Shown here in pieces: positions 7,556-15,473 of a stretch of DNA of 64,000 nucleotides. The stretch is from NCBI RefSeq assembly GCF_032823475.1, contig NZ_CP127915.1:3038001-3102000 (forward strand). Direction: 5' to 3'. Source of the DNA: Acinetobacter sp. SAAs474. Its GTDB lineage: Bacteria > Pseudomonadota > Gammaproteobacteria > Pseudomonadales > Moraxellaceae. Made by a program: the position numbers and the translations under genes. The number at the start of each line of letters is the position of its first letter. The first letter of the stretch is position 1. The notes beneath the pieces were generated by a model that was not told the DNA's origin, searched no databases, and was given only the letters and a program-made list of their open reading frames with translations.

Positions 7556-8274
7556 TTACTTATTGGCTTCTTTTAAAAACTCACCATCCAAAGCGTAAAT
7601 ACATTCAATAAATAGCCCTTTATCAAAGTCGCAGCCAAACAACTCAAAGTAAGCTTGAATATCATGAAGTGAAATTTCTTGATAAATCGCGCTTACTTGA
7701 GTTGCTATGACTCGTCTGCACTTAGAAATATACGAGAATGCTTTAATCATATAGTTAGCAGTAAAACTATATTCAAGCTTTGACGGTGGTTCTATTCCAA
7801 GTTTTTTGTAAACTTCTTCGGTTTTTTCTGGTGCCCATCGGATACTTCGCTGTTTGTAGTGTTCGACGACTTTCCCACCTCATCAGCAACCGTTTTATTT
7901 TTTTCATCATGCAGTAGATAGGCTTTACTCAAACAGAAGTTTATAAGGTCTAAAGACTGCTCTGTACTTGTGCACAGCAATTCAGCATTTTGATGATTGT
8001 ATTCAAAAGGCTGGCCATCCTTTTCAATACCTTCCCAGTCGAGAATTAAATAAGCTACTGCCCGATTAAATGCTAAATTTGACGCAAGTGCAGACTCATC
8101 GGTAATCGGTTGAAATCCGCGTAATTCACGCTCGGCTTGCATGCCATTTAATTCTAAAGCTCGGTTAAAAGCTGGTCTACCTTTGTCTGCGATTAATAGC
8201 TTTGCGCCATCTTCAAAGTCAAACCAGCGTTGAGCATATTCGGCAACTTCACGTTTTTTAATTTCAATTTTCAT
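7556..8274 (-). CDS. Tail assembly chaperone, frameshifted long form (lambda GT equivalent)
   Basis: The minus-strand -1 frame is open from the lysine-rich end of the short chaperone through to 7556: after slippage it reads KLGIEPPSKLEYSFTANYMI and then KAFSYISKCRRVIATQ, ending GEFLKEANK. The apparent separate 64-residue frame at 7556-7750 has no ribosome site and is the T-like extension, not an independent gene. Long tail phages make both forms in a fixed ratio by -1 frameshifting. The coordinates span both frames; the shift occurs near 7801-7807. Confidence 0.72.
7792..8274 (-). CDS. Tail assembly chaperone, short form (lambda G equivalent)
   Basis: 160 residues, located between the tail tube gene and the tape measure region, the position of the G/GT chaperones. 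Start set at ATG 8274 (MKIEIKKREV), with GGAG 5-6 bases upstream; the longer TTG frame lacks a ribosome site. The mostly helical protein ends in a lysine-rich tail, HQKKPKKFTKNLE, encoded over the slippery sequence. The short form binds tape measure protein during tail assembly in lambda; here the role is inferred from position and the programmed frameshift. Confidence 0.8.
   Translation of the reverse strand: MKIEIKKREVAEYAQRWFDFEDGAKLLIADKGRPAFNRALELNGMQAERELRGFQPITDESALASNLAFNRAVAYLILDWEGIEKDGQPFEYNHQNAELLCTSTEQSLDLINFCLSKAYLLHDEKNKTVADEVGKSSNTTNSEVSDGHQKKPKKFTKNLE
7801..7807 (-). promoter_or_regulatory. -1 frameshift site of the tail assembly chaperone
   Basis: In the reading frame of the shorter protein the codons ACA AAA AAC form the heptamer A AAA AAC, a canonical X XXY YYZ slippery sequence, four codons before the TAG at 7792-7794. 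A second A6 run lies at 7822-7827. Slipping back one base at either joins the open frame that continues to 7556. Confidence 0.75.
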
Positions 8275-8302
8275 TATAACTCCAAGCCACAAGGGCCATT
8301 AA

Positions 8303-9217
8303 TTAAGGCCCAGCAACGACAGGGACACGGGTTAAAGTTGGCGCTTGATCAGCAACAGTGAATGTGAACTGGGTGTTTAGAATGTCGCCCATGCTGCCAC
8401 TAGGTAATGGTGCTGTTATTTTTAGGTTTGGTAGTTTTAGTGTGTACTTATTACCATCACTATCTTTAATTGAATACTGAAGACTGATCGACTCATTCAA
8501 GAACTGTTTTTCATAAAATTCAGCAGTATTTTTAGACCATGCAACTGTAAAGGTACCCGTGCCCTTCATGATAGTTTCGAGAATTGCGCTGATATTATTT
8601 TCGTAATTTAGGCATTTTTGCATTTGCATTGAGTTATCAATGGTTAGATCCAGTTGTGTGATACACATGCCAGCTTTAACTTCACCATCAATTAAAATAT
8701 CGCCAGTAGATAATGATGTAAATTGAGTTGCATCTTCTGCGGGTGTAACCGTTGTTGCCGGTGAGACCATATAAGCAGTGCGCTTCATTCCCATAATTGA
8801 GAATTTAGAAGTGACGATACCACCATCAGGAATAGATAAAGTCCACTGATTGATGTGGCAACCAGTAAACACTTGATAGTTTTCAATGTCTTTGAAGCCG
8901 CGAATGATTGAGAATGTTTTACGTGTATCACCGCCAAAAGTTAATACATTATTCACCCACTGATTGAATGCAACACCTTCAAGTAAGCTATCTTGAATAT
9001 CGTAAGCAAACTCCGTTTCCACATCACCAGTAACTTCTACACCAGTAACTAAAGTTCCAGCAGCAATACGGCTATCTTTGATCGTTTGTGATTCTGTGGT
9101 TTGTGCAGCAGCATCTAAGCTATTTGTTGTAAATGGAAGTGTTTTCCAAGTTGTGGCAATTACACCAGGTGCCGATTCCACACCATATGCACTTGTCTGT
9201 TTAGCGCCTGAACTCAT
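8303..9217 (-). CDS. Major tail tube protein
   Basis: 304 residues, of the Phage_tube_2 type: N-terminal SAYGVESAPGVIATTWKTLP, then RIAAGTLVTGVEVTGDVETE and a beta-rich core ending NTQFTFTVADQAPTLTRVP. Very strong ribosome site (AAGGAGGA) before ATG 9217, fitting a protein made in many copies. It follows the tail terminator gene, with a KilA-N/C4 cassette inserted between them, and precedes the chaperone. A terminator lies immediately upstream, so it needs either antitermination or a local promoter. Confidence 0.88.
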   Translation of the reverse strand: MSSGAKQTSAYGVESAPGVIATTWKTLPFTTNSLDAAAQTTESQTIKDSRIAAGTLVTGVEVTGDVETEFAYDIQDSLLEGVAFNQWVNNVLTFGGDTRKTFSIIRGFKDIENYQVFTGCHINQWTLSIPDGGIVTSKFSIMGMKRTAYMVSPATTVTPAEDATQFTSLSTGDILIDGEVKAGMCITQLDLTIDNSMQMQKCLNYENNISAILETIMKGTGTFTVAWSKNTAEFYEKQFLNESISLQYSIKDSDGNKYTLKLPNLKITAPLPSGSMGDILNTQFTFTVADQAPTLTRVPVVAGP

Positions 9218-9246
9218 GGAGTCCTCCTTAATTTAGGCATAAAAAA

Positions 9247-9263
9247 ACCTCCTTTAAGGAGGT
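9247..9263 (-). terminator. Terminator closing the KilA-N/P63C cassette
   Basis: ACCTCC TTTAA GGAGGT stem; on the minus strand it is followed by seven T. It lies between the stop at 9287 and the tail tube gene's start. Confidence 0.8.
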
Positions 9264-9286
9264 GGATTTGAATTAATACTTTGCGG

Positions 9287-9649
9287 CTAACAATGCCCTG
9301 CTTGCCGTGCTACATCTTGTTTATCTTCCCAATTGAACGCATCTACAATTCGGCCTTCAGGTTTATTACTAATTAGATCTCCATCTGAGATCATAGCTGC
9401 TTCTAATTGCTCTAATTTTGCTAAAGTTTCAATAAGATTGAATAACGGACGATGTGTAATTAGTATTTTGTGTTTCGGAAACTTTGCCTCAAGTGCTGTC
9501 TGCTTTTCTTCAAGATTGTATAAATTGGCCTTTGATGCGGCATGAATAACAAACTTTTCATCATTAATAATGAAGTCCACCTCAGTGTCGCTTTGATTTG
9601 CATTTCTGCATGCAAACACTAAATAAATATCATCATAAAAAACATTCAC
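9287..9649 (-). CDS. Hypothetical protein, coupled to the KilA-N/P63C gene
   Basis: 120 residues, no family recognised. A beta-rich N-terminus (VNVFYDDIYLVFACR) is followed by a helical region rich in Leu and Glu (NLEEKQTALEAKF, LIETLAKLEQLEAAM). The GTG at 9649 overlaps the upstream stop (GTGA) and has AGGAG 8 bases away, so it is preferred to the GTG at 9658. As second gene of a terminator-bounded cassette it probably works with the KilA-N protein. Confidence 0.7.
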   Translation of the reverse strand: MNVFYDDIYLVFACRNANQSDTEVDFIINDEKFVIHAASKANLYNLEEKQTALEAKFPKHKILITHRPLFNLIETLAKLEQLEAAMISDGDLISNKPEGRIVDAFNWEDKQDVARQAGHC

Positions 9650-10485
9650 ACTACACACTCCTGCTCAACCATCACTAAGCGTAATTGACCTTTTGCCTGT
9701 GGAAAGGCTTGATAACAACGAGCTGTAAAGTCTTGGTAATCAGTTGAACTATTTGCAATAACCTCAATAGAGTTAATCTGTTTTGATAGCATCTGTTCAC
9801 CACCATTGGTAAGCCATTGATGCATCTTTTCACCATCGCGCTTATTAGCTCGAATCTCTAAGAGAACTTCTTTTGGCATGATGATTCGATATATCCATTT
9901 ATTAGTGATATCACCAAATATGGCAGGACTACCACCAACATGATTATTAAATTTAGTGTTAGTTATTTTTGCTAATGCTTTGTAGTAAGAATCTGGAAAG
10001 CGTTTTTCCCAAGTTGATGCTGAAGGCAACAACATCAAGCGAATCATGTCTTGTACGGATGGTGGGGCTTGGTTTGCACGAATAAGGTTATCTATCTGTA
10101 AATCACACCAAACACCAAAGTGAACATTTAACCATCGTGCAAATGCGACTGCCAATTTAGGATGTAACCAAGTACCACCACCATTCTCAGAAGATCCATT
10201 TTTTACCTTAACTAGCCCTGTTTGCTTAGCTAAAGATAATAATTTTCTTTGTGATTTTGCGGAATCCCCATCCAACTCAATGATTTTATTGAAGTGTTCC
10301 AGAAAAGCGTATTTGTTATTTAATGAATGAGCTATTGCACAAAGATACTCTACAGTATCTCGCTGTCTTAGCCACATTAACGGCTTTTTTTCATATCTCT
10401 TTGCTGCCTCAGTAGCATTAAACCAACCTGAGTTATCAAAGGATTGATCTATATTTTCATACTTAATCTTTACTATTGTATTCAT
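9646..10485 (-). CDS. KilA-N domain protein with P63C C-terminal domain
   Basis: 279 residues. KilA-N features cover residues ~15-115 (GWFNATEAAKRYEKKPLMWL, GTWLHPKLAVAFARWLNVHF); the C-terminal half fits the P63C domain (FPDSYYKALAKI, PAIFGDITNKWIYRIIMP). KilA-N is a DNA-binding domain of phage antirepressor and regulatory proteins; KilA of P1 is toxic to the host. Start at ATG 10485 (MNTIVKIKYEN), with GGAG 7 bases upstream; a longer frame would enter the leader RNA. Expression is probably repressed by the C4-like RNA directly upstream, whose loop can pair with the ribosome site. Confidence 0.85.
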   Translation of the reverse strand: MNTIVKIKYENIDQSFDNSGWFNATEAAKRYEKKPLMWLRQRDTVEYLCAIAHSLNNKYAFLEHFNKIIELDGDSAKSQRKLLSLAKQTGLVKVKNGSSENGGGTWLHPKLAVAFARWLNVHFGVWCDLQIDNLIRANQAPPSVQDMIRLMLLPSASTWEKRFPDSYYKALAKITNTKFNNHVGGSPAIFGDITNKWIYRIIMPKEVLLEIRANKRDGEKMHQWLTNGGEQMLSKQINSIEVIANSSTDYQDFTARCYQAFPQAKGQLRLVMVEQECVV

Positions 10486-10507
10486 TGCTTTACTCCAACT
10501 ATTCATT

Positions 10508-10587
10508 AAAAAAAGAAAAGCCGACAAGAAGATGCAATGAATAGTCGAAACGACCATCTTCTCTTTCAGGAGCTACCCTAGTCGGCT
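10508..10587 (-). ncRNA. C4-like antisense RNA in the leader of the KilA-N/P63C gene
   Basis: About 80 nt on the minus strand. The outer stem AGCCGAC (10587-10581) pairs with GTCGGCT (10525-10519) and runs into TTTTCTTTTTTT, a terminator. Inside, AGAAGATG pairs with CATCTTCT, and GTCG-TTT-CGAC forms a small hairpin. The segment CGACUAUUCAUU (10546-10535) can pair over 12 bases, one of them G-U, with AAUGAAUAGUUG (10507-10496), right next to the GGAG of the downstream gene. This is the mechanism of P1/P7 C4 RNA, which controls ant. Acinetobacter is reported to carry a family of C4-like small RNAs, to my recollection. Confidence 0.72.
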
Positions 10588-10612
10588 TGATTGCCATATC
10601 TCAGGCATAAAA

Positions 10613-10635
10613 AAACCGCCCAATAAGGACGGTTT
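10613..10635 (-). terminator. Terminator after the tail terminator gene
   Basis: AAACCG (10613-10618) pairs with CGGTTT (10630-10635), with CC/GG extending the stem; on the minus strand a T run follows. It separates the structural gene at 10651 from the C4/KilA-N cassette. Confidence 0.65.
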
Positions 10636-10650
10636 AATTAAGTGGTTAAG

Positions 10651-11061
10651 CTAGTTCACTCGAAACTCAGCTCTAATAATTTTTCCATAGAAATTATCAT
10701 CATCGATATTTTGTGGTGCATGGACCAGATAGATCTCAAGACTATCTACACTATGCGCTTCAAGCAAGTCACGCCACTCCTGGCAAATTTTCATTAAAGT
10801 TAAGGTACCTGAGTTTTTTGGCACAAAACATTGAATCGAAATAAGGCCAAAATCTCTAAATTTAGGCTTATCAGCGAATCCAGCAAATTGAGTATCAGCA
10901 TATTGAATTGAAACACGGCACCATGGTTTATCCTTGGGTGCGACAAATGGTTTACCGTTAGAATTCGGCTTATTTTCATACTGAATATATTGTTTTTCTA
11001 CTGTGCCTTTATATTGAGAAATTAAACTTACAATCGCTGTTTCGGCTTGGACTAGGTTCAT
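10651..11061 (-). CDS. Tail terminator protein (DUF4128-like)
   Basis: 136 residues; resembles minor tail/tail terminator proteins that cap the finished tail tube (lambda U position): MNLVQAETAIVSLISQYKGT, later FGLISIQCFVPKNSGTLTL and a CQEWRDLLE helix. The start overlaps the upstream stop by ATGA. It is the last gene of the head-tail connector run before the cassette region. Assignment is from pattern and gene order. Confidence 0.72.
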   Translation of the reverse strand: MNLVQAETAIVSLISQYKGTVEKQYIQYENKPNSNGKPFVAPKDKPWCRVSIQYADTQFAGFADKPKFRDFGLISIQCFVPKNSGTLTLMKICQEWRDLLEAHSVDSLEIYLVHAPQNIDDDNFYGKIIRAEFRVN

Positions 11062-11450
11062 TTGTATTTACTCGATACTGACTGGAATGCCAACGCATAA
11101 ACACCTTCAGGGGTTTGATCAGAATGACCATTTTCTATCTTTACTGAATAAGGCAAGGCATTGGTTAAATAAACACTGTCACCTAGTTTTATTTTTAGGA
11201 TTTCCTTAGTGCCACGATCAAATGCTTTCTGATCTAGTGTGCCCCTTGGCGCTCTATTACCCTCACCTTCAATATAATGATAAGTGGGCTGATTAATGGT
11301 AATTAAATTTGAATTACGAAATGAACCATCCATCACAGGACTACCAGTAATTACTGTTTGAAGCATATCAGCACTGATTTTCTTCACATGCTGCTCAGTA
11401 TCACTAATCACAGTATTTATAAAATCAGTCGGCCTGTTTTGCCATGACAT
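11058..11450 (-). CDS. HK97 gp10-like head-tail/tail completion protein
   Basis: 130 residues with the gp10 pattern: an N-terminal helix (VISDTEQHVKKISADMLQTV), then VMDGSFRNSN, a glycine-rich middle and a C-terminal LTNALPYSVKIENGHSDQTP motif (normal family form: YA..vE.G.S.Q.p.G). It has a strong GGAGGTGG ribosome site. It sits between the connector genes and the tail terminator, the usual place for this neck protein. Confidence 0.78.
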   Translation of the reverse strand: MSWQNRPTDFINTVISDTEQHVKKISADMLQTVITGSPVMDGSFRNSNLITINQPTYHYIEGEGNRAPRGTLDQKAFDRGTKEILKIKLGDSVYLTNALPYSVKIENGHSDQTPEGVYALAFQSVSSKYK

Positions 11451-11498
11451 TTGATCACCACCTCCAACCTTGTTTATGGTACCGAATTGAAAACGGTA

Positions 11499-11879
11499 CT
11501 ATGGTTCAACAATCTTTCTAAGCTGAATTGAATAAATCGAATCCGTCGGATCAGCACCGACATTCACCACTTTAAAATCACCTTTTTCAGTGGTCCAAAC
11601 ATCATCTATTTGTGGTTTTGCTGTCACTTCGTTTTGTAATAATGTGGCTTTGGCATCTTCTACCTGATAATCAACCGGCTTTACAAAATCACGCTTATAC
11701 GAGCCAAATAAAACACCACGACCTGAGTAAGAGCCATCTATTTGTTCGGGATAGGTTTCTGTAACCGGATCATATTCGCCTGAATAGATGACTTTGGCGC
11801 ACGTAAAGGCATGAACTGCATCGGATAATTTTTTATCAAATGCCTTGGCTAATTTTGATTGAATCTTATCTTTGATCAT
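11499..11879 (-). CDS. Head-tail connector/stopper protein
   Basis: 126 residues, beta-rich (VIYSGEYDPVTETYPEQIDG, YQVEDAKATLLQNEVTAKPQ, DVWTTEKGDFKVVNVGADPT). Position after the adaptor gene, which it overlaps by ATGA, and before gp10 suggests the stopper that seals the neck. Homologues in Acinetobacter are, as I recall, sometimes mislabelled glutamate 5-kinase; nothing here supports kinase activity. Confidence 0.68.
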   Translation of the reverse strand: MIKDKIQSKLAKAFDKKLSDAVHAFTCAKVIYSGEYDPVTETYPEQIDGSYSGRGVLFGSYKRDFVKPVDYQVEDAKATLLQNEVTAKPQIDDVWTTEKGDFKVVNVGADPTDSIYSIQLRKIVEP

Positions 11880-12250
11880 GACCGAAAAACCTCAAAGCCA
11901 AAACCTTTCTTTTTTAAATCTAAAGAACTGATATATGCTCTTGCAATCTGCTCATATTCAGACACTTCAACACTGCCAGCAGCAAATGATTCTTCGGTTT
12001 CTACCGTATCACCCTTAACCCTTTCGCTAAGTGTTTGCCGTGCAATACCAGAATAAACAACACCAGCTTTAATGCCCTGGATAATTTCACAAGCAGCATC
12101 TTTTAATAGTGGGTCAATTGGATCAGGAACAAAGCTTACTTCATTCTTCATCCATGTATTAGCTAAGCGAATAAAACGAGCCTTATCACTATCACTGGCA
12201 AAGTCTGCCCCAAGGATAGATTCAGCTTCTTCAATAGTGATAAAACTCAT
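11876..12250 (-). CDS. Head-tail adaptor protein (DnaT-like putative domain family)
   Basis: 124 residues, mostly helical: FITIEEAESILGADFASDSD, then KARFIRLANTWMKN and LLKDAACEIIQGIKAG. This is the pattern of phage head-tail adaptors, labelled in databases as putative DnaT-like ssDNA binding. It connects the portal to the stopper. It ends in ATGA overlap with the next gene. Confidence 0.7.
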   Translation of the reverse strand: MSFITIEEAESILGADFASDSDKARFIRLANTWMKNEVSFVPDPIDPLLKDAACEIIQGIKAGVVYSGIARQTLSERVKGDTVETEESFAAGSVEVSEYEQIARAYISSLDLKKKGFGFEVFRS

Positions 12251-12257
12251 AAATTAC

Positions 12258-12491
12258 CTATTCAGTTGATTGTGTGGGCTTACGCGTTGCTGCTTTCTTT
12301 GGTTCCTCAACCTTTTCTTGCTTTGGGTACCAGTCTGGAACATCACCACCATACTCATCTGCCTGTTCAACAAATGAATCAGATTTCGCCAACTGTGCAT
12401 TACGGATAATCCAACCTTCATCCTGTAATTTTTTTACATTTTCAGGACTAAAATCATTGGTGAAATACAGTTTTTTTGACTTTTCTTTCAT
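12258..12491 (-). CDS. Small hypothetical protein after the capsid gene
   Basis: 77 residues: KLYFTNDFSPENVKKLQDEG, then WIIRNAQLAKSDSFVEQADE and a Lys/Thr/Pro-rich tail. No family recognised. The position between capsid and adaptor is often taken by a capsid decoration or joining protein, but there is no specific evidence. The start follows an AT-rich spacer with a weak ribosome site. Confidence 0.65.
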   Translation of the reverse strand: MKEKSKKLYFTNDFSPENVKKLQDEGWIIRNAQLAKSDSFVEQADEYGGDVPDWYPKQEKVEEPKKAATRKPTQSTE

Positions 12492-12531
12492 AATTTTTCC
12501 AAAAATAAAGCCCCAATCAAGGGGTTGTAAT

Positions 12532-13485
12532 TTATTTTGATTTCACCAAAACACCGGCAGTATCTTTTACTGAAGTAGCAATTTTATCCCAGTTAGTTGA
12601 TGTGCCAATTGCGGCATCTGTTGGAGACTTGCCACCAGCAGCAATATCCCAAGCAAAACCTTTAACACCTACGCCATAGGTCCATTCAGCTTGATATTCA
12701 TATTCAATGTTTTCACCACCAGTAATGGCGTTAAGTTCAGCATTAAAGTCATTGTTATCATTAACAACAACAGCACCTTCGACAAGGCCAAGTGTGTTGT
12801 AGATGGTACCAGTTGAAGTAACTGCCAATGCTGGCGCATCAGTCACCACAAACAAGCGACCAAACGGATCACGAATAACATTTACACCATCGTAGCGGAA
12901 TAAGTTTTCTGTATTCGCTAAGGCATTATCAAATAGATTATGCATAGTAGTTGAATGCATCACCCAAGCACGAATTGCACCTGAACGATCCCCCATTCGT
13001 GAAGCACCTTTGTTAAGTAGCCGGAATGTTGCATCACCAGTGCCATCACCTTCAACCAGATCAACCACACTACCAATTGCAGCAGAACCACACAAGATAC
13101 CTGCATTTAACATATCAGCAACTTTGGCTTTACCAAGTTGTTCACCAATAGTTAATGCAGCTAATTCTGGGTTTTGTTGGATCCAAAGATATTGTTGTTT
13201 TTCATAGCGAATAGGCGGTGTGCCTGCTGCTACTTTTACTGCAACATCCAACATTTGTTGTAAGCGTTTTGCTGCAACAGCGCCTGAGCCATGAGCATTA
13301 CGACGACGTACTAAACCATCAATCGCTTTAAATGATGCCTCAATGTCGAAGTCACCTGAAAATGGCTTGCTGATTAACTGGATGGTACCTTGCGATGCTT
13401 CGTTAAACTTATCTACCGCCTGATCCATATATTCAGTCATGGCGAAGTAAGTCTGTTTATTAAAAATCTGTAAATCAAAAGCCAT
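12532..13485 (-). CDS. Major capsid protein (HK97-fold type)
   Basis: 317 residues, following a scaffold-like gene. Starts MAFDLQIFNKQTYFAMTEYM with an ideal AGGAGG ribosome site. The E-loop/spine region (AGTPPIRYEKQQYLWIQQNP) and C-terminal IEYEYQAEWTYGVGVKGFAW fit the capsid family found with DUF4055 portals. It assembles the icosahedral head around the scaffold. Confidence comes from order and composition rather than from motifs, which capsids lack. Confidence 0.85.
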   Translation of the reverse strand: MAFDLQIFNKQTYFAMTEYMDQAVDKFNEASQGTIQLISKPFSGDFDIEASFKAIDGLVRRRNAHGSGAVAAKRLQQMLDVAVKVAAGTPPIRYEKQQYLWIQQNPELAALTIGEQLGKAKVADMLNAGILCGSAAIGSVVDLVEGDGTGDATFRLLNKGASRMGDRSGAIRAWVMHSTTMHNLFDNALANTENLFRYDGVNVIRDPFGRLFVVTDAPALAVTSTGTIYNTLGLVEGAVVVNDNNDFNAELNAITGGENIEYEYQAEWTYGVGVKGFAWDIAAGGKSPTDAAIGTSTNWDKIATSVKDTAGVLVKSK

Positions 13486-13510
13486 AAGGCCTCCTAAATT
13501 ATTAAATTAT

Positions 13511-14254
13511 TTATTGAACTGTTTTTAAGAGTTCAATCTTTTCTTCACGCGTTTTACAGTCAGCAAGCGTTTTCTTGGTGCCGCCACCCTGACCACCACC
13601 CTGGAATCCACCGCCACCAGCCTGAGAGCCTTTCAAAATAGAATTTTTGTGTTGATATCCACCAACCAAGGTTTCTAAAGCTTCATCAAAATCGGCAACT
13701 TCACCCGGTCGAGAGCGTGAAAAGATTTTTTGACCATCTGCACCGTAAGCAACAACCTTTCCATCTTCGATCTTGAAGTTTTGACCAAAGGTGGCTTGGA
13801 CCATATCTACTGGCACAGCAATGTTGTCTTGAATAAACTTAGAACGAGAGAATCCACCGCCAATAAGCTCTTTATGCAGTTGTGCTTGATAGGTATCACG
13901 CTCCTGAACAATAGGTGCGTATTTCTCTTCCACCGCCTTAATTGCTTCGGCTTTGACTTTTTCGACTTCACCAGCATCCACTAGTTTTTTATCATCAAAG
14001 TTTTTTAATGTTTCTAAAGCTTTTTTAGCAGCGACAGGATCTTCAATACCTTCAAATGTTTTAAGTGTAGATTCAGCTTTTTCTTTTGCTTCACGATGAT
14101 TTTTAGCTTCCGCATTTAGTGAGCTGATTTTCTGTAATGCTGAACCAGCATCAAAACCAACTTCTTTTCCATCGTCATGCACATAGACAGGAAGCCCTTG
14201 GTCATCTACTTCCGCATAAGTTTTACCGTCGATTGTTTGTGTTTTAAGTTTCAT
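13511..14254 (-). CDS. Scaffold-like protein (DUF6651 type)
   Basis: 247 residues. Acidic, helical middle (NHREAKEKAESTLKTFEGIE, EVEKVKAEAIKAVEEKYAPI) typical of capsid scaffolds, then a folded C-terminal part and a Gly-rich linker (GGGGFQGGGQGGG). Start at ATG 14254 (MKLKTQTIDGKTY), with GGTGG upstream; the nine extra upstream codons read through a region without a ribosome site. Directly before the capsid gene, as scaffolds are. Confidence 0.75.
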   Translation of the reverse strand: MKLKTQTIDGKTYAEVDDQGLPVYVHDDGKEVGFDAGSALQKISSLNAEAKNHREAKEKAESTLKTFEGIEDPVAAKKALETLKNFDDKKLVDAGEVEKVKAEAIKAVEEKYAPIVQERDTYQAQLHKELIGGGFSRSKFIQDNIAVPVDMVQATFGQNFKIEDGKVVAYGADGQKIFSRSRPGEVADFDEALETLVGGYQHKNSILKGSQAGGGGFQGGGQGGGTKKTLADCKTREEKIELLKTVQ

Positions 14255-14324
14255 AGGTTTCCACCATTTTTGAGAGAGCATCCGCTCGTTGCGCCTTATT
14301 CATCCGAATTACAGGCAATAAAAA

Positions 14325-14340
14325 AGCACCCGAAGGTGCT
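14325..14340 (-). terminator. Intrinsic terminator between head morphogenesis and scaffold genes
   Basis: AGCACC CGAA GGTGCT; read on the minus strand the loop is TTCG and a run of six T follows. It sits inside the head gene cluster, upstream of the scaffold gene, so readthrough or a new promoter is needed for capsid expression. Confidence 0.8.
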
Positions 14341-14354
14341 GTGATTTAAATTAA

Positions 14355-15473
14355 TTAAAGTCCTAATTCTCTAAAAGTCTTTTCATCCAAAAGCTTTAAC
14401 TCTGCCAATGTATACTGACGGCCCATTGGATCAACAAACTTGTCTATTGAATAATGACCCTCTTTATAGAGTTTGTACCGAGTTGGCCCAAGCCATTCTT
14501 CCTGAAAAAAATCATCTGCTTTTTTAAAGAAGTCCTTGAATGAAGTGTTTGCATTCAATTGGCCAATAATACCGTCACGCTGATCTTTTGGAATGTCTTT
14601 AATCTTGCGCTCATCCATCACAAAAGGACGTTTACCGGGTAATTCACCATCGGCATTTACTCCAAGCAGGACACTGCGGCAATGCGGATGCAAAGGTGGC
14701 CGTCTAATCATTGGATCGTTAATGGCCCATATCGCCTGATCATACGAGGCGCATGTTTTGGAAGTTCTGCCGTCCAAAGTTGCCAAAAACTTAAGATGAG
14801 TAAATCCTAAAGCTTTGTAAGTTTCTTCATAAGCCACATTAGCAACATGACTTCGTGCAGTTCTAACTTGCCTCTCAATTGATTCTCTAGATGACTTTAA
14901 AATCCCATCTTTATAATCTAAAGACTTTTTACCTTTGATTTTTTGAATAATTTGCTGATTAGTTAGGCCCTGTGAAATACCATCACGAATAATGTATTCG
15001 ACTTTTTTTCTCAATGATTCAGATAAATCAGAAAAAAGGGAGTCAACCAATTGCCCACCGGCATATGGTGTATTTTTTACAGCTTGATATATTTCAGTGC
15101 CTGAGATAGCAATAACTTCACCGACCAATCTAGCTGTATAAGTTGCTTCATAAATCGCTAAATCTAAAGCTGATTTATTAAATTTTTCAGATAGATCGAT
15201 ATCAATAGAAGCAAACCAATCATTCAGCAAAGTTTTAATTTCTTCAATTCGTTTAGATGACTTAGCTTTACTGCCAAAATTAAGCGATTTAAGCGCATTT
15301 AATTCAGAACTGGTTAGTTCATCTAGAAGATCACTTAATCGGCTTAATTTAGCGTTTGAAATACTATTAAATTGCTTAGTTAACTCATTTACAGACTGCG
15401 ATGATACGCGATACAAATATGCTTGATGCTGAGTCAACGCATCAAGTAAGACTTTTTGCGCTGACTTATCCAT
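14355..15473 (-). CDS. Phage head morphogenesis protein (Mu gpF / SPP1 gp7-like)
   Basis: 372 residues. The diagnostic C-terminal half is clear: RTARSHVANVAYEETYKALG, then LKFLATLDGRTSKTCASYD and PPLHPHCRSVLLG, the Phage_Mu_F motif with conserved Cys and His-Pro-His-Cys. Minor head protein that acts with the portal in procapsid assembly or DNA ejection. Start overlaps the stop of the portal gene (TAATG), which implies coupling. Confidence 0.9.
   Translation of the reverse strand: MDKSAQKVLLDALTQHQAYLYRVSSQSVNELTKQFNSISNAKLSRLSDLLDELTSSELNALKSLNFGSKAKSSKRIEEIKTLLNDWFASIDIDLSEKFNKSALDLAIYEATYTARLVGEVIAISGTEIYQAVKNTPYAGGQLVDSLFSDLSESLRKKVEYIIRDGISQGLTNQQIIQKIKGKKSLDYKDGILKSSRESIERQVRTARSHVANVAYEETYKALGFTHLKFLATLDGRTSKTCASYDQAIWAINDPMIRRPPLHPHCRSVLLGVNADGELPGKRPFVMDERKIKDIPKDQRDGIIGQLNANTSFKDFFKKADDFFQEEWLGPTRYKLYKEGHYSIDKFVDPMGRQYTLAELKLLDEKTFRELGL

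Noticed and set aside
7556..7750. Independent 64-residue gene
   Set aside because: No ribosome site before its first ATG; its frame continues upstream into the chaperone frameshift site, so it is the T-like extension.
11499..11879. Glutamate 5-kinase
   Set aside because: A label I recall being used for such proteins; at 126 residues, beta-rich and in the head-tail connector position, it has no kinase motif.
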